Source of the DNA: Sphingorhabdus sp. 109 | GTDB taxonomy: Bacteria > Pseudomonadota > Alphaproteobacteria > Sphingomonadales > Sphingomonadaceae | Reading direction: 5' to 3' | NCBI RefSeq assembly: GCF_902506555.1 | Contig: NZ_LR732707.1 | Location: 2,627,290 to 2,691,289, forward strand | DNA length: 64,000 nucleotides | Part shown: piece after piece, positions 1 to 7,652 of the stretch | How positions within the stretch are numbered: the first letter of the stretch is position 1 | Layout: each line of letters begins with the position of its first letter | Translations under genes and position numbers: made by a program | The notes under the pieces: generated by a model | Databases searched by the model: none | Told to the model about the DNA's origin: nothing | The model's input: only the letters and a program-made list of their open reading frames with translations

Positions 1-414
1 CAATATGCCATCGGCCCCAATATGCTGGGCCGCCAGAACGGGAGAAATCAGGCCGTCATAGTTTTTACGACCCATGGTCAAACGTGGCACATAGACCATA
101 TCAACCGTTGTCGTGCCGGCAATACTCATCAGCTCGGCCGGTTTTTCCCCCTCGAGCGCAAGGCTGTCGGCAATTTTGCGGGAGATCACACTTCGTTCGG
201 CACCGGTATCGATGACGAAGGAAAAAGGTCCCTTGCCTTCGATACTGACCGGAACGGTCATCCGCTCGGCCCGATCCTGTTCGATATCGACAATTTCGCC
301 TTCCGGACTGCCCAGGCTGCCCGGCTTCACCGACTGACCGAGCGGAAGGGGATAGGCCATCGTCAGCGCCGAAGCCAGAATCGCGGGGGTCATGCTGGTA
401 AATAGGGCTGGCAT
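1..414 (-). CDS. Retropepsin-like aspartic protease, C-terminal part missing
   Basis: Reading from an ATG at 414 to the window edge gives about 138 residues with no stop, so the 3' end lies outside. The N-terminus is hydrophobic (MPALFTSMTPAILASALTM), consistent with a signal peptide and periplasmic location. The segment FVIDTGAERSVIS carries the DTG catalytic triplet of retroviral-type (retropepsin-like) aspartic proteases, followed by AGTTTVDMVYVPRLTMG and GADGIL, as in bacterial single-chain members of the clan. It is a close paralogue of the next gene at 519-1469, which shares AGTTxVxxVYVPxLTxG. The same order and strand suggest a tandem duplication. Unlike its neighbour, it keeps a canonical DTG in the first half-site. 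The substrate is unknown. Confidence 0.8.
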   Translation of the reverse strand, partial: MPALFTSMTPAILASALTMAYPLPLGQSVKPGSLGSPEGEIVDIEQDRAERMTVPVSIEGKGPFSFVIDTGAERSVISRKIADSLALEGEKPAELMSIAGTTTVDMVYVPRLTMGRKNYDGLISPVLAAQHIGADGIL

Positions 415-518
415 CGTCTCTCCAATCTGTGTGTGCCGGGCAGTGACAGCTTAGTGCCTGATGACCCGGTTGGGGCGGTTATAGCATAATCTATATTTTG
501 CTTCGACAAAGAAGATTC

Positions 519-1469
519 TCAGCCATCTTTCGGGATCAGGAAATAGATTTTCCGGTTGGCGAAATCGATTGCCACCCGGTCGAATTTGCGCAGCGCGTCC
601 ATGCCGAGGAAGAGCGCTGGCTTCTTTTCCAGTTTCAGCGCCTTGAACGGGGCAATATCGGCAAAGGCAATCGGGATGATACCGAAACGCGCGCGCCCGA
701 TCAGCAATTCCTCGGCAATGCCGTAATCGGCTTCGATCGAGCGGCCGGTGACATCAACCAGACTGGTTTTGACGAGCGCGGAAGATGGGATGCGCAACCG
801 CCGCTGCAGCGCCTTGTTGCCGATCGAAAGCTCGCCGCCCGTGTCGATGATCACGCTGGTTTTGACCCCGGCTATCGTGGCATTGGTAAAAATCAGCTGG
901 CCGGACCGCCGCCGTGCCGTGACCACGATTTCGCGGAGGGAGCGGCTTTTCAGCTTCTTTGTTGTATCTTCGACCGAAATATTCTTGCCGAGAAAGTCGA
1001 ACAATATCCGTTGTCCCTGCAGACTGTCGAGTCCGAGCACACCATCGGCGCCGATATTGGCCTTCCGGAATGTCGGCGAAACCAGACTGTCATAGCTGCG
1101 TTTTCCCAGAGTCAGGCTGGGCACATAAACGGTCTCGACGATGGTGGTTCCGGCCAGAGCGATTATCCGGACCTGGTCTTCCACATCGAGGGCCAGCGCG
1201 CCGGCGATTTCCTTCGACAATATGGTGCGCTGCGAAGCCGTATCGATGATGAACCGATAGGGGCCGCTGTCAGCGATGCGCACCGCAACCGTCATCCGGT
1301 CGAGCCGGTCGCTGGCGATCGCTATCTGTTCCGGATCGGACTGGAGAAATTCCTCCGGCAGCGTGTCGGCGATGCGGGCTTCGGTTTGCGGTTCGCCCTG
1401 AAGCGGCACAAGCGGCTGAGCCGCGAGAAGCGACGCACAGACGGGCAACAGCATCGTCGGACAAGCCAT
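519..1469 (-). CDS. Two-site retropepsin-like aspartic protease, probably periplasmic
   Basis: A 316-residue protein with an N-terminal hydrophobic stretch (MACPTMLLPVCASLLAAQ) that looks like a signal peptide. It has two aspartic-protease half-sites: FIIDTASQRTIL near residue 75 and VIIDTGGELSIG near residue 205. This gives the two-lobed, pepsin-like arrangement seen in retropepsin-like families of Alphaproteobacteria. The first site reads DTA rather than DTG, and both DTA and DTG occur in active clan AA enzymes. GADGVLGLDSLQGQRILFD is the typical segment after the first lobe. It lies 59 bp downstream of the helicase gene on the same strand and 104 bp from its paralogue at 1-414. Substrate and role are unknown. 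Confidence 0.85.
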   Translation of the reverse strand: MACPTMLLPVCASLLAAQPLVPLQGEPQTEARIADTLPEEFLQSDPEQIAIASDRLDRMTVAVRIADSGPYRFIIDTASQRTILSKEIAGALALDVEDQVRIIALAGTTIVETVYVPSLTLGKRSYDSLVSPTFRKANIGADGVLGLDSLQGQRILFDFLGKNISVEDTTKKLKSRSLREIVVTARRRSGQLIFTNATIAGVKTSVIIDTGGELSIGNKALQRRLRIPSSALVKTSLVDVTGRSIEADYGIAEELLIGRARFGIIPIAFADIAPFKALKLEKKPALFLGMDALRKFDRVAIDFANRKIYFLIPKDG

Positions 1470-1528
1470 TTCGCCACTTTAGGACAAAAACGGCCAGGCG
1501 CCAAATCCCGGCCAGTGGCCAGCCCGTT

Positions 1529-4060
1529 CTAGTCCAGCGTCATCGCCTCGCTGATCAGCGATTCCGCCTCGATCAGCAACGCGTCGTCGGTTGCCCCCTG
1601 CGCAACATGTTCGCGCCCGATCATAACCAGCACCGGCACCGCCAGCGGACTGACCCGCTCCAGTTCGACATGGATGATCGACTCCGCCGCCCGGTCGAGC
1701 AGGTCGCCCAGTCTCCCGACATCGGTCATCCGCGCCCTCGCGTCTGCCCAGGCCGCCTGCATCAAAAGATGATCCGGCTCATATTTGCGGAGCACGTCGA
1801 AAATCAGGTCGGTCGAGAAGGTGACCTGCTTGCCGGTCTTGCGCTTGCCGGGATGCTGACGCTCGACCAGTCCGCTGATCACCGCGACCTCGCGAAAGGC
1901 GCGCTTGAGCAGATGCGAATTCTCGACCCAGTCGAAAAATTCCCCTTCCAATATGTCGGCGCTGAAAAGGGGACGGGGATTGGTCACCGGTTCGACGCTA
2001 TAACAGGCCAGTGCGTAATCATTGGCGACAAAGCCGACCGGCTTGAGGCCGCGATCCTCCATCCGCCGGGTCAGCAGCATGCCGAGTGACTGGTGCGCAT
2101 TCCAGCCCTCGAAACTGTAGCAGACCATATAATGCAGCTTCTTGTGCGGAAAGGTCTCGACCAGCAATTGCCCCGGCTCGGGCATGACCGAGCGATGGTC
2201 CTGCATCTCCAGCCATTCGCGCACATCATCGGGGAAGCGGGCCCAGCCGGCGCGGTCGGTCAGAAAGCCCCGAACCCGGTCGGACAAATGGGTGGTCAGC
2301 GGCAGCCGCGCGCCGCCATAGCTGGGGATCATTGCGGCTTTTTTGGCCGCGCGGACGATAACATCGCTGGCATCCATCTTGATCAGCTCGAGGCTCAGTC
2401 CGGCGAAGAAGAACGTGTCGCCGACCGATAGCATGGCGGCAAAGCCTTCCTCGACCTTGCCGAGATTGCGACCGTTCTTGAAGCGGACATTCATCATCGC
2501 CGCGTCGACGATGATCCCCGCATTCAGCCGGTGCTGGGCGGCGAATTTCGGATGGGTAAGGCTCCACACACCTTTTGCGTCACGCCGCAGCCGCTTGAAT
2601 CTGTCATAGGCCTTGAGCGCATAGCCGCCGTCGCGGGTGAAGTTCAGCACCCGCTCGAACTGTTCTTTCGACAGGGCGCTATAAGGCAATGCGCTTTGCA
2701 CCTCGTCGAGCAGATCATCCTCCTGAAACGGACCGGCGCAGGCGCAGCTCATAACGTGCTGGGCGAGCACGTCGAGACCGCCGGCGCGAAACGGCTCGCC
2801 GTCGCGGCGGCCTTCATTGACGGCATCAAGCGCCGCCTGCGCCTCGAGATATTCAAAGCGGTTGCCCGGTACGAGCAGGGCCTTGGACGAGACATCCAGA
2901 CGGTGGTTGGCGCGGCCGATCCGCTGCAGCAGGCGCGAGGAGCCCTTGGGTGCGCCCATCTGGATCACGCAATCAATATCGCCCCAGTCGACCCCGAGGT
3001 CGAGCGAGGCGGTGCAGACCAGCGCTCGCATCTTCCCTGACGCCATGGCGTTTTCGACCTTGCGCCGGGCTTCCTTCGACAGGCTGCCGTGATGGACGCC
3101 GATGGCGAGCGTCTCGTCGTTGATGTTCCACAGCTGCTGGAACGTGAACTCGGCGAGAAACCGCGTGTTGCAGAAGATCAGGGTCATCCGGTTCTTGCGT
3201 ATCTGCTCCATAACCTGCGGTATCGCATAAGTCCCGGCATGACCGGCCCAGGGCACCCGCACCAGATCGCCCTCGGGTGTCTCGGGCAGCATGATCGATA
3301 CGTCGGCCGGCGCGCCCTCCGCGCCCAGCACATGGGTGACGGTATCGATATCGCCATTAGGCGCGAGCCAGGCGCGGAAATCGTCCGGCTCGGCCACCGT
3401 CGCGGACAGGGCGACCCGCTGCATCTCCGGGGCGATTTTTTGCAGCCGCGCCAGCGAGAGCGCGAGCAGGTCACCGCGCTTGCCGGTGGCAAAGGCGTGC
3501 ACCTCGTCGATTACAACGCGCCGGAGACCCGCGAACAGGGCAAGGCTTTCCGGCTGGCTGAGCAGCAGGTTGAGCGATTCCGGTGTGGTCAGCAAAATCT
3601 GCGGCGGCTTTACCCGTTGCCGCGCCTTGCGATTGGCCGGCGTATCGCCACTGCGAGTCTCGACCGTGATCGGCAGGCCCATTTCCGCGATCGGCGTCAG
3701 CAGGTTGCGCTGCACATCGACGGCGAGCGCCTTGAGCGGCGAGATATAGAGCGTGTGGAGGTCGTGCCGTTCGTGTTGAGCCTGTCGAATCACCGGGCCG
3801 TGCGCCATCGATCCTGCGACGGGCTCGGGGCGAATGGATGTCGCTGTCTCGCCTTCAACCAGTTCCACCAGTGTCGGCAAGAAACCCGCCAGAGTCTTGC
3901 CCGCACCCGTCGGCGCCGTCAGCAGGGCATGACGTCCCGCCCGGGCCGCCTGGAGCATTGCCAGCTGGTGCGGCCGCACGCGCCAGCCGCGCGTGGCGAA
4001 CCAGTCGCTCAGGATCGAGGGAATGTTGTCACGGGCCATTGCATCTGAATGGCGCTTCAT
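1529..4060 (-). CDS. Large DEXH-box helicase of the Lhr / ligase-associated family
   Basis: An 843-residue superfamily 2 helicase. Visible motifs are Walker A TAPTGAGKT near residue 50, the DEVH box in VVIDEVHAF, motif III LSATV, and motif VI QRIGRANHR. A long C-terminal winged-helix/Lhr-core region follows. The length and the ending match the 'ligase-associated DNA damage response DEXH helicase' family, usually encoded with an ATP-dependent DNA ligase, an MBL exonuclease and PdeM. Those partners are not adjacent here. The start at 4060 overlaps the stop of the upstream MBL gene by 4 bp (ATGA), which supports translational coupling; MARDN at 4039 is the alternative start. Between motif I and the LHTLYISPLKAL segment lies an unusual stretch encoded by a palindromic repeat (see 3768-3797). 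Confidence 0.9.
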   Translation of the reverse strand: MKRHSDAMARDNIPSILSDWFATRGWRVRPHQLAMLQAARAGRHALLTAPTGAGKTLAGFLPTLVELVEGETATSIRPEPVAGSMAHGPVIRQAQHERHDLHTLYISPLKALAVDVQRNLLTPIAEMGLPITVETRSGDTPANRKARQRVKPPQILLTTPESLNLLLSQPESLALFAGLRRVVIDEVHAFATGKRGDLLALSLARLQKIAPEMQRVALSATVAEPDDFRAWLAPNGDIDTVTHVLGAEGAPADVSIMLPETPEGDLVRVPWAGHAGTYAIPQVMEQIRKNRMTLIFCNTRFLAEFTFQQLWNINDETLAIGVHHGSLSKEARRKVENAMASGKMRALVCTASLDLGVDWGDIDCVIQMGAPKGSSRLLQRIGRANHRLDVSSKALLVPGNRFEYLEAQAALDAVNEGRRDGEPFRAGGLDVLAQHVMSCACAGPFQEDDLLDEVQSALPYSALSKEQFERVLNFTRDGGYALKAYDRFKRLRRDAKGVWSLTHPKFAAQHRLNAGIIVDAAMMNVRFKNGRNLGKVEEGFAAMLSVGDTFFFAGLSLELIKMDASDVIVRAAKKAAMIPSYGGARLPLTTHLSDRVRGFLTDRAGWARFPDDVREWLEMQDHRSVMPEPGQLLVETFPHKKLHYMVCYSFEGWNAHQSLGMLLTRRMEDRGLKPVGFVANDYALACYSVEPVTNPRPLFSADILEGEFFDWVENSHLLKRAFREVAVISGLVERQHPGKRKTGKQVTFSTDLIFDVLRKYEPDHLLMQAAWADARARMTDVGRLGDLLDRAAESIIHVELERVSPLAVPVLVMIGREHVAQGATDDALLIEAESLISEAMTLD
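3768..3797. repeat. Palindromic repeat inserted in frame inside the helicase gene
   Basis: The sequence cgttcgtgttgagcctgtcg, continuing to about 3797, is a variant of the intergenic repeat found at 35519-35550 and 58631-58659. Read on the minus strand it encodes GPVIRQAQHERHDL within the helicase, part of a roughly 30-residue insertion between the Walker A region and LHTLYISPLKAL. The frame is kept. It resembles the behaviour of Rickettsia palindromic elements inside genes. Confidence 0.75.
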
Positions 4061-5010
4061 TCCTGTTGTTTCAACTCCGCCATCAGTCCGAACAGCTGGA
4101 CGACGTCCGGCGGGGTCATATCGCCGCTATATTCCCGGTAGAGCGTCGCGACATTGACCGCGATCCGCTCGCTGTCTCCCCAACTGGAAAAGTCGCCGAG
4201 CCGAATATCATGCGCCGCGTCGCGGACCGACAGGCCGGCGTCAAACCGCTTGCGCGCTTCCTGATCGATATAGCGCAAATAGTCCTGCACCCGCCGCACG
4301 CCATGGACATCGGTGATCGGACCGTGGCCGGGCACAATGGTCTCGGCCTTGAGATCGATGATCGTGTCGCAGGCGGCGATCCAGTTGGATACCGGTCCCG
4401 CCCACATGATCGGTGTCCCCTCGATGAACAATATGTCGCCGGTAAAGACGGTCCTGTCGTCCGGAACATGGACCAATATGTCACCGGCGGTATGCGCCGG
4501 GCCGACTTCGATCAGATCGACCGGCTTGTCGCCGACCTTCAGGCTGTGCCGACCGGTGAATGTCTGCGTCGGTGCTTTTTCCGCCACATCGGAGAAATCG
4601 AAACGGCCGAAAATATCGACCAGATATTGTCCTGCCGGTCCCATGGCCCGGGCCTGTTCCATGATCGCGGCCAGCGCGCTGGCCGGCAATTCCGCCATTT
4701 CGCGTGCGCTGGCTTCCGACGCGATCACTTCGGCTCGGGCGCAGCAGCCATTGCCGTGGGTATGGTCGCCATTGGCATGGGTGTTGACGATCACGCCGAT
4801 ATCGTCGGCGCCAACCCCGGCGGCATCAGCCATGACGCCCAGCATTTCGCGGGTCAGGCTGGCATCGAACAGCGTATCGACGAGCAGGGATTCGCCGCCG
4901 TCGCTGATCAGTCCGGCATTGGACCAGCCCCAGCCGCCATCGGGCTGCAGATAAGCGTAAATCCCGTTGCCGGTCTCGACCAGTCCTTTTTGAAAGGGAA
5001 TTGACGTCAT
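4057..5010 (-). CDS. MBL-fold metallo-hydrolase
   Basis: A 317-residue metallo-beta-lactamase-fold protein. The metal motif is NTHANGDHTHGN, where the second histidine of the usual HxHxDH is replaced by Asn (HxNGDH), as in several SoxH-like and uncharacterised MBL clades. VGPAHTAGDILVH and IVPGHGPITD supply the later metal-binding histidines. The start at 5010 (MTSIPFQKG) is chosen because GGTGGAGAAACG precedes the ATG with good Shine-Dalgarno spacing. The reading frame stays open upstream, but that part would overlap the divergent AI-2E gene region. No signal peptide is seen with this start. It is coupled by ATGA overlap to the downstream helicase gene. The substrate is unknown. Confidence 0.85.
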   Translation of the reverse strand: MTSIPFQKGLVETGNGIYAYLQPDGGWGWSNAGLISDGGESLLVDTLFDASLTREMLGVMADAAGVGADDIGVIVNTHANGDHTHGNGCCARAEVIASEASAREMAELPASALAAIMEQARAMGPAGQYLVDIFGRFDFSDVAEKAPTQTFTGRHSLKVGDKPVDLIEVGPAHTAGDILVHVPDDRTVFTGDILFIEGTPIMWAGPVSNWIAACDTIIDLKAETIVPGHGPITDVHGVRRVQDYLRYIDQEARKRFDAGLSVRDAAHDIRLGDFSSWGDSERIAVNVATLYREYSGDMTPPDVVQLFGLMAELKQQE

Positions 5011-5203
5011 CGTTTCTCCACCCTCTGCACAATCCGGACGTCCACTGTTGCAGCTTTCAGGGGCTTTGAACAGATGTCCGTTTCTGCCGGAGAATATTGC
5101 CGGGATCGCGCCCGATCCTTGCCCGGTCTGCAATATTGCCGTATCTGCCGGTTGGAAAAATTTCAACGCGGTCGCCACGCCAGACCCAACAAGAGCGCCT
5201 AAG

Positions 5204-6295
5204 ATGGATAACCGGACAATATCGAACAATCGCGTCGAATGGGGTTTCATGATCACGCTGCTGGTCATCATCTCGCTGGCCTTCGCGGTGTTGATCGAGC
5301 CTTTTTTCGGCGCTGTCGTCTGGGGCGTGGTCGTCGCGGTCCTGTTCCGGCCGGTCTACGAACGGCTGCTGGGCTACCTGCCCGACCGGACCAATCTGGT
5401 TGCCGCGATCACGCTGATTCTGATTCTCCTGCTGGTCATCGTCCCTACGATTTTGCTCGGCATGGCGCTGGCGCAGGAAGCGGCCACCATCTATCTGCGG
5501 ATCCAAGAAGGGGAAATCGATTTCGGCGCTGTTTTTGCGGCCTTTGAAAATAGTCTGCCGCAATGGGTGCAGAACCAGCTCGCCGCTTATGGCTATGGCG
5601 ATTTCGCCAGCATAAGGGCGGAAATCGAACAGTCGATATCCGCCATTCTCGAATTTCTGGTAACCCAGCTGCTCAGCGTCGGCCAAGGCGCCTTCCAGTT
5701 CATGCTCGCCCTTGGCGTCATGCTCTATCTAACCTTCTTCCTGCTGCGCGACGGCCGCGCGCTGAGCGACCGGATCGAACAGATGGTGCCGCTCGGAGAG
5801 GAAAAGCGGCGCATTCTGATGGAAAAATTCCTCGTGGTCATCCGCGCGACGATCAAGGGCAGCCTGATCATCGCGATCATCCAGGGCAGCCTCGGCGGCC
5901 TCGTCTTCTGGGCACTCGACATCCGCGGCGCCTTGTTATGGGCGGTATTGATGGGGATATTCTCGCTGATTCCGGCCATCGGCACGGGCTTTGTCTGGGT
6001 CCCGGTCGCCCTTTATCTGTTCATCACCGGTGATGTCTGGCAGGCCGTCGTTCTGGTGCTTTGCGGCGTGTTCGTGATCAGCATGGTCGACAATCTCGTC
6101 CGCCCGATCCTTGTCGGCCGCGACACGCGGATGCCCGACTATGTCGTGTTGATCTCGACGCTTGGCGGTCTGCAGCTGTTCGGGATCAACGGCATTGTCA
6201 TCGGCCCCTTGGTAGCCGCTCTGTTCATCGCGATCTGGAGCATCTTCTCCGACATGCAGCAGGGTCAGGTGGAGCCGGAAAAAGTTAGCGAATAG
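5204..6295 (+). CDS. AI-2E family transporter (PerM/YdiK-like permease)
   Basis: A 363-residue integral membrane protein. Two or three hydrophobic helices lie near the N-terminus (MITLLVIISLAFAVLIEP, VAAITLILILLLVIVP), followed by a soluble amphipathic middle region and a cluster of C-terminal helices. GSLIIAIIQGSLGGLVFWAL and SMVDNLVRPILVG are characteristic of the AI-2E transporter family (formerly UPF0118). The ATG at 5204 (MDNRTIS) is preferred, because the residues before it (about 52) look like intergenic sequence. The start is 193 bp from the divergent MBL gene, so the promoters face apart. The 3' end overlaps the convergent HDAC-like gene by 11 bp. The transported substrate cannot be inferred. 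Confidence 0.88.
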   Translation: MDNRTISNNRVEWGFMITLLVIISLAFAVLIEPFFGAVVWGVVVAVLFRPVYERLLGYLPDRTNLVAAITLILILLLVIVPTILLGMALAQEAATIYLRIQEGEIDFGAVFAAFENSLPQWVQNQLAAYGYGDFASIRAEIEQSISAILEFLVTQLLSVGQGAFQFMLALGVMLYLTFFLLRDGRALSDRIEQMVPLGEEKRRILMEKFLVVIRATIKGSLIIAIIQGSLGGLVFWALDIRGALLWAVLMGIFSLIPAIGTGFVWVPVALYLFITGDVWQAVVLVLCGVFVISMVDNLVRPILVGRDTRMPDYVVLISTLGGLQLFGINGIVIGPLVAALFIAIWSIFSDMQQGQVEPEKVSE

Positions 6296-7199
6296 TCGCG
6301 CGGCGCGCCGCTTCGTCCGCCATCGTCATCATCGACCGCGCATGGCGCAGCGCCACCGCATGATGGTCATGGCCATAGCCGCCCCCTAGCGCACTGGCGA
6401 CGGCAATGCCGCGGTCACGGGCCTTGCGGATGACCATCCGGTCGCGCTGTTCGAGTCCGGAATCGGTGAGCGCCAGCCGGCCGAGCCGGTCATCGGCATG
6501 CGGGTCGACCCCTGCCTGATAGAGCAGCATGTCCGGGTTAAAGCACCCGAGAATGTCATCGAGCGCGCCATCCAGTATCGCCAGATAGGCCTCGTCTTCC
6601 ACCGCATCGGGCAGCGCAATATCGCGGCTGGAGCGGGCCTTTCTGGTCGGGAAATTGCGTTCATTATGGATCGACAGGGTGAACACATCCTCGCGCCCGG
6701 CCAGCAATACGGCGGTGCCGTCGCCTTGGTGCACATCAAGATCGACAATCAATATCCGGCGCGCGTCGCCCTCCGCCAGCAGCCGGTTGGCGGCGATCGC
6801 CAGATCGTTGAACACGCAATAGCCGGCGCCGGTGTCGGCCAGCGCATGATGGCTGCCACCGGCGCTGTTCGCTGCATAGCCATGTTGGAGGGCCAGCCGC
6901 GCGGCCAGCCAGGTGCCGCCCGACGTATATTGCACACGGCTGGCAATCTCCGCGGACACCGGGAAGCCGATCCGCCGTTCTATTTCACGTGGAACAGTGG
7001 CGCTCAGCACCTGCTCGACATAGTCCGGGTCATGCACCGCCTCTATCCACTTTCGCTCCATCAGCACGGGCTGATGGGCCTGGTGCAGCGGCGCATGGTT
7101 CCGGATCGCCTCCATCACCAGCCGATATTTGTCAAAGACAAAGCTGCCGTTTGCCGGGCGTGGCGCGACATAATCGGGATGGTGGACAATGTGGAGCAT
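6285..7199 (-). CDS. Histone deacetylase-like (AcuC/class II HDAC family) amidohydrolase
   Basis: A 304-residue zinc deacetylase. GGSHHALADTGAGYCVFND holds the charge-relay histidine pair, and DLDVHQGDGT carries the Asp and His zinc ligands. YQAGVDPHADDRLGRL supplies the third zinc Asp, and GGGYG contains the conserved C-terminal Tyr region. Bacterial relatives deacetylate small amides, polyamines or acetyl-lysine, so the substrate is open. It is the last gene of a minus-strand run (MAPEG, amidohydrolase, DUF1801, this gene) and starts 7 bp after the DUF1801 stop. Its 3' end overlaps that of the AI-2E gene. Confidence 0.9.
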   Translation of the reverse strand: MLHIVHHPDYVAPRPANGSFVFDKYRLVMEAIRNHAPLHQAHQPVLMERKWIEAVHDPDYVEQVLSATVPREIERRIGFPVSAEIASRVQYTSGGTWLAARLALQHGYAANSAGGSHHALADTGAGYCVFNDLAIAANRLLAEGDARRILIVDLDVHQGDGTAVLLAGREDVFTLSIHNERNFPTRKARSSRDIALPDAVEDEAYLAILDGALDDILGCFNPDMLLYQAGVDPHADDRLGRLALTDSGLEQRDRMVIRKARDRGIAVASALGGGYGHDHHAVALRHARSMMTMADEAARRATIR

Positions 7200-7206
7200 G
7201 GATGAG

Positions 7207-7620
7207 CTAGCTACGCTTCTGCAGATGGTAGGTCAGCGCCATGGCGATACAATGTTTGACGGCCTCGACGGGCGGTTCTTCTTTGCTGTCAAACAGCACA
7301 GCGCGATTGCCGTCAAAGGTCAGTTCGTCATCATATAGCTGCCGGTAGCGTTCGACCAGATCGGTCTGGCAATGCACATAGAGCGCATATGTGTCCGGGG
7401 ATTTCTTGTGCCGATGGATCCGCACGGTGGTGCCCGACCCGCTCGCCGCCGTCAGAAATGCCGGCTCTCCCCATTTGACCGTCTCTTCCAGCGGACCGAT
7501 AGCCGGATTCTCGCGTGCGACCTCCAGCACCAACTGGCGGAGCTGCACCAGCCTTTCGGCCAGTGGTTCCGGAAAATCTTCCCAGGCGGAGCGCGTGGGT
7601 TCGGGAATTGCGTCTGTCAT
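7207..7620 (-). CDS. DUF1801 domain protein
   Basis: A 137-residue cytosolic protein with the DUF1801 (YdhG-like) pattern: LRQLVLEVARENPAIGPLEE followed by VKWGEPAFLTA, then basic and aromatic residues and a conserved GNRAVLFDSKEEPPVEAVK segment. The family has an iron-chaperone/frataxin-like fold in some members but no assigned reaction. It sits between the D-aminoacylase-like gene (32 bp upstream) and the HDAC-like gene (6 bp gap) on the same strand, so it is probably co-transcribed. Function unknown. Confidence 0.8.
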   Translation of the reverse strand: MTDAIPEPTRSAWEDFPEPLAERLVQLRQLVLEVARENPAIGPLEETVKWGEPAFLTAASGSGTTVRIHRHKKSPDTYALYVHCQTDLVERYRQLYDDELTFDGNRAVLFDSKEEPPVEAVKHCIAMALTYHLQKRS

Positions 7621-7652
7621 TCCGACTCATTATCAGCCGGCCGGGCTTTTTG

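Noticed and set aside
22-405. Long plus-strand open frame opposite the first retropepsin gene
   Set aside because: Antisense shadow of the minus-strand protease; no ribosome-binding site or domain, composition rich in Arg and Gly as expected of an antisense frame.
3089-4048. 319-codon plus-strand open frame opposite the helicase
   Set aside because: The minus strand encodes a complete helicase with all motifs; the antisense frame has no recognisable domain.
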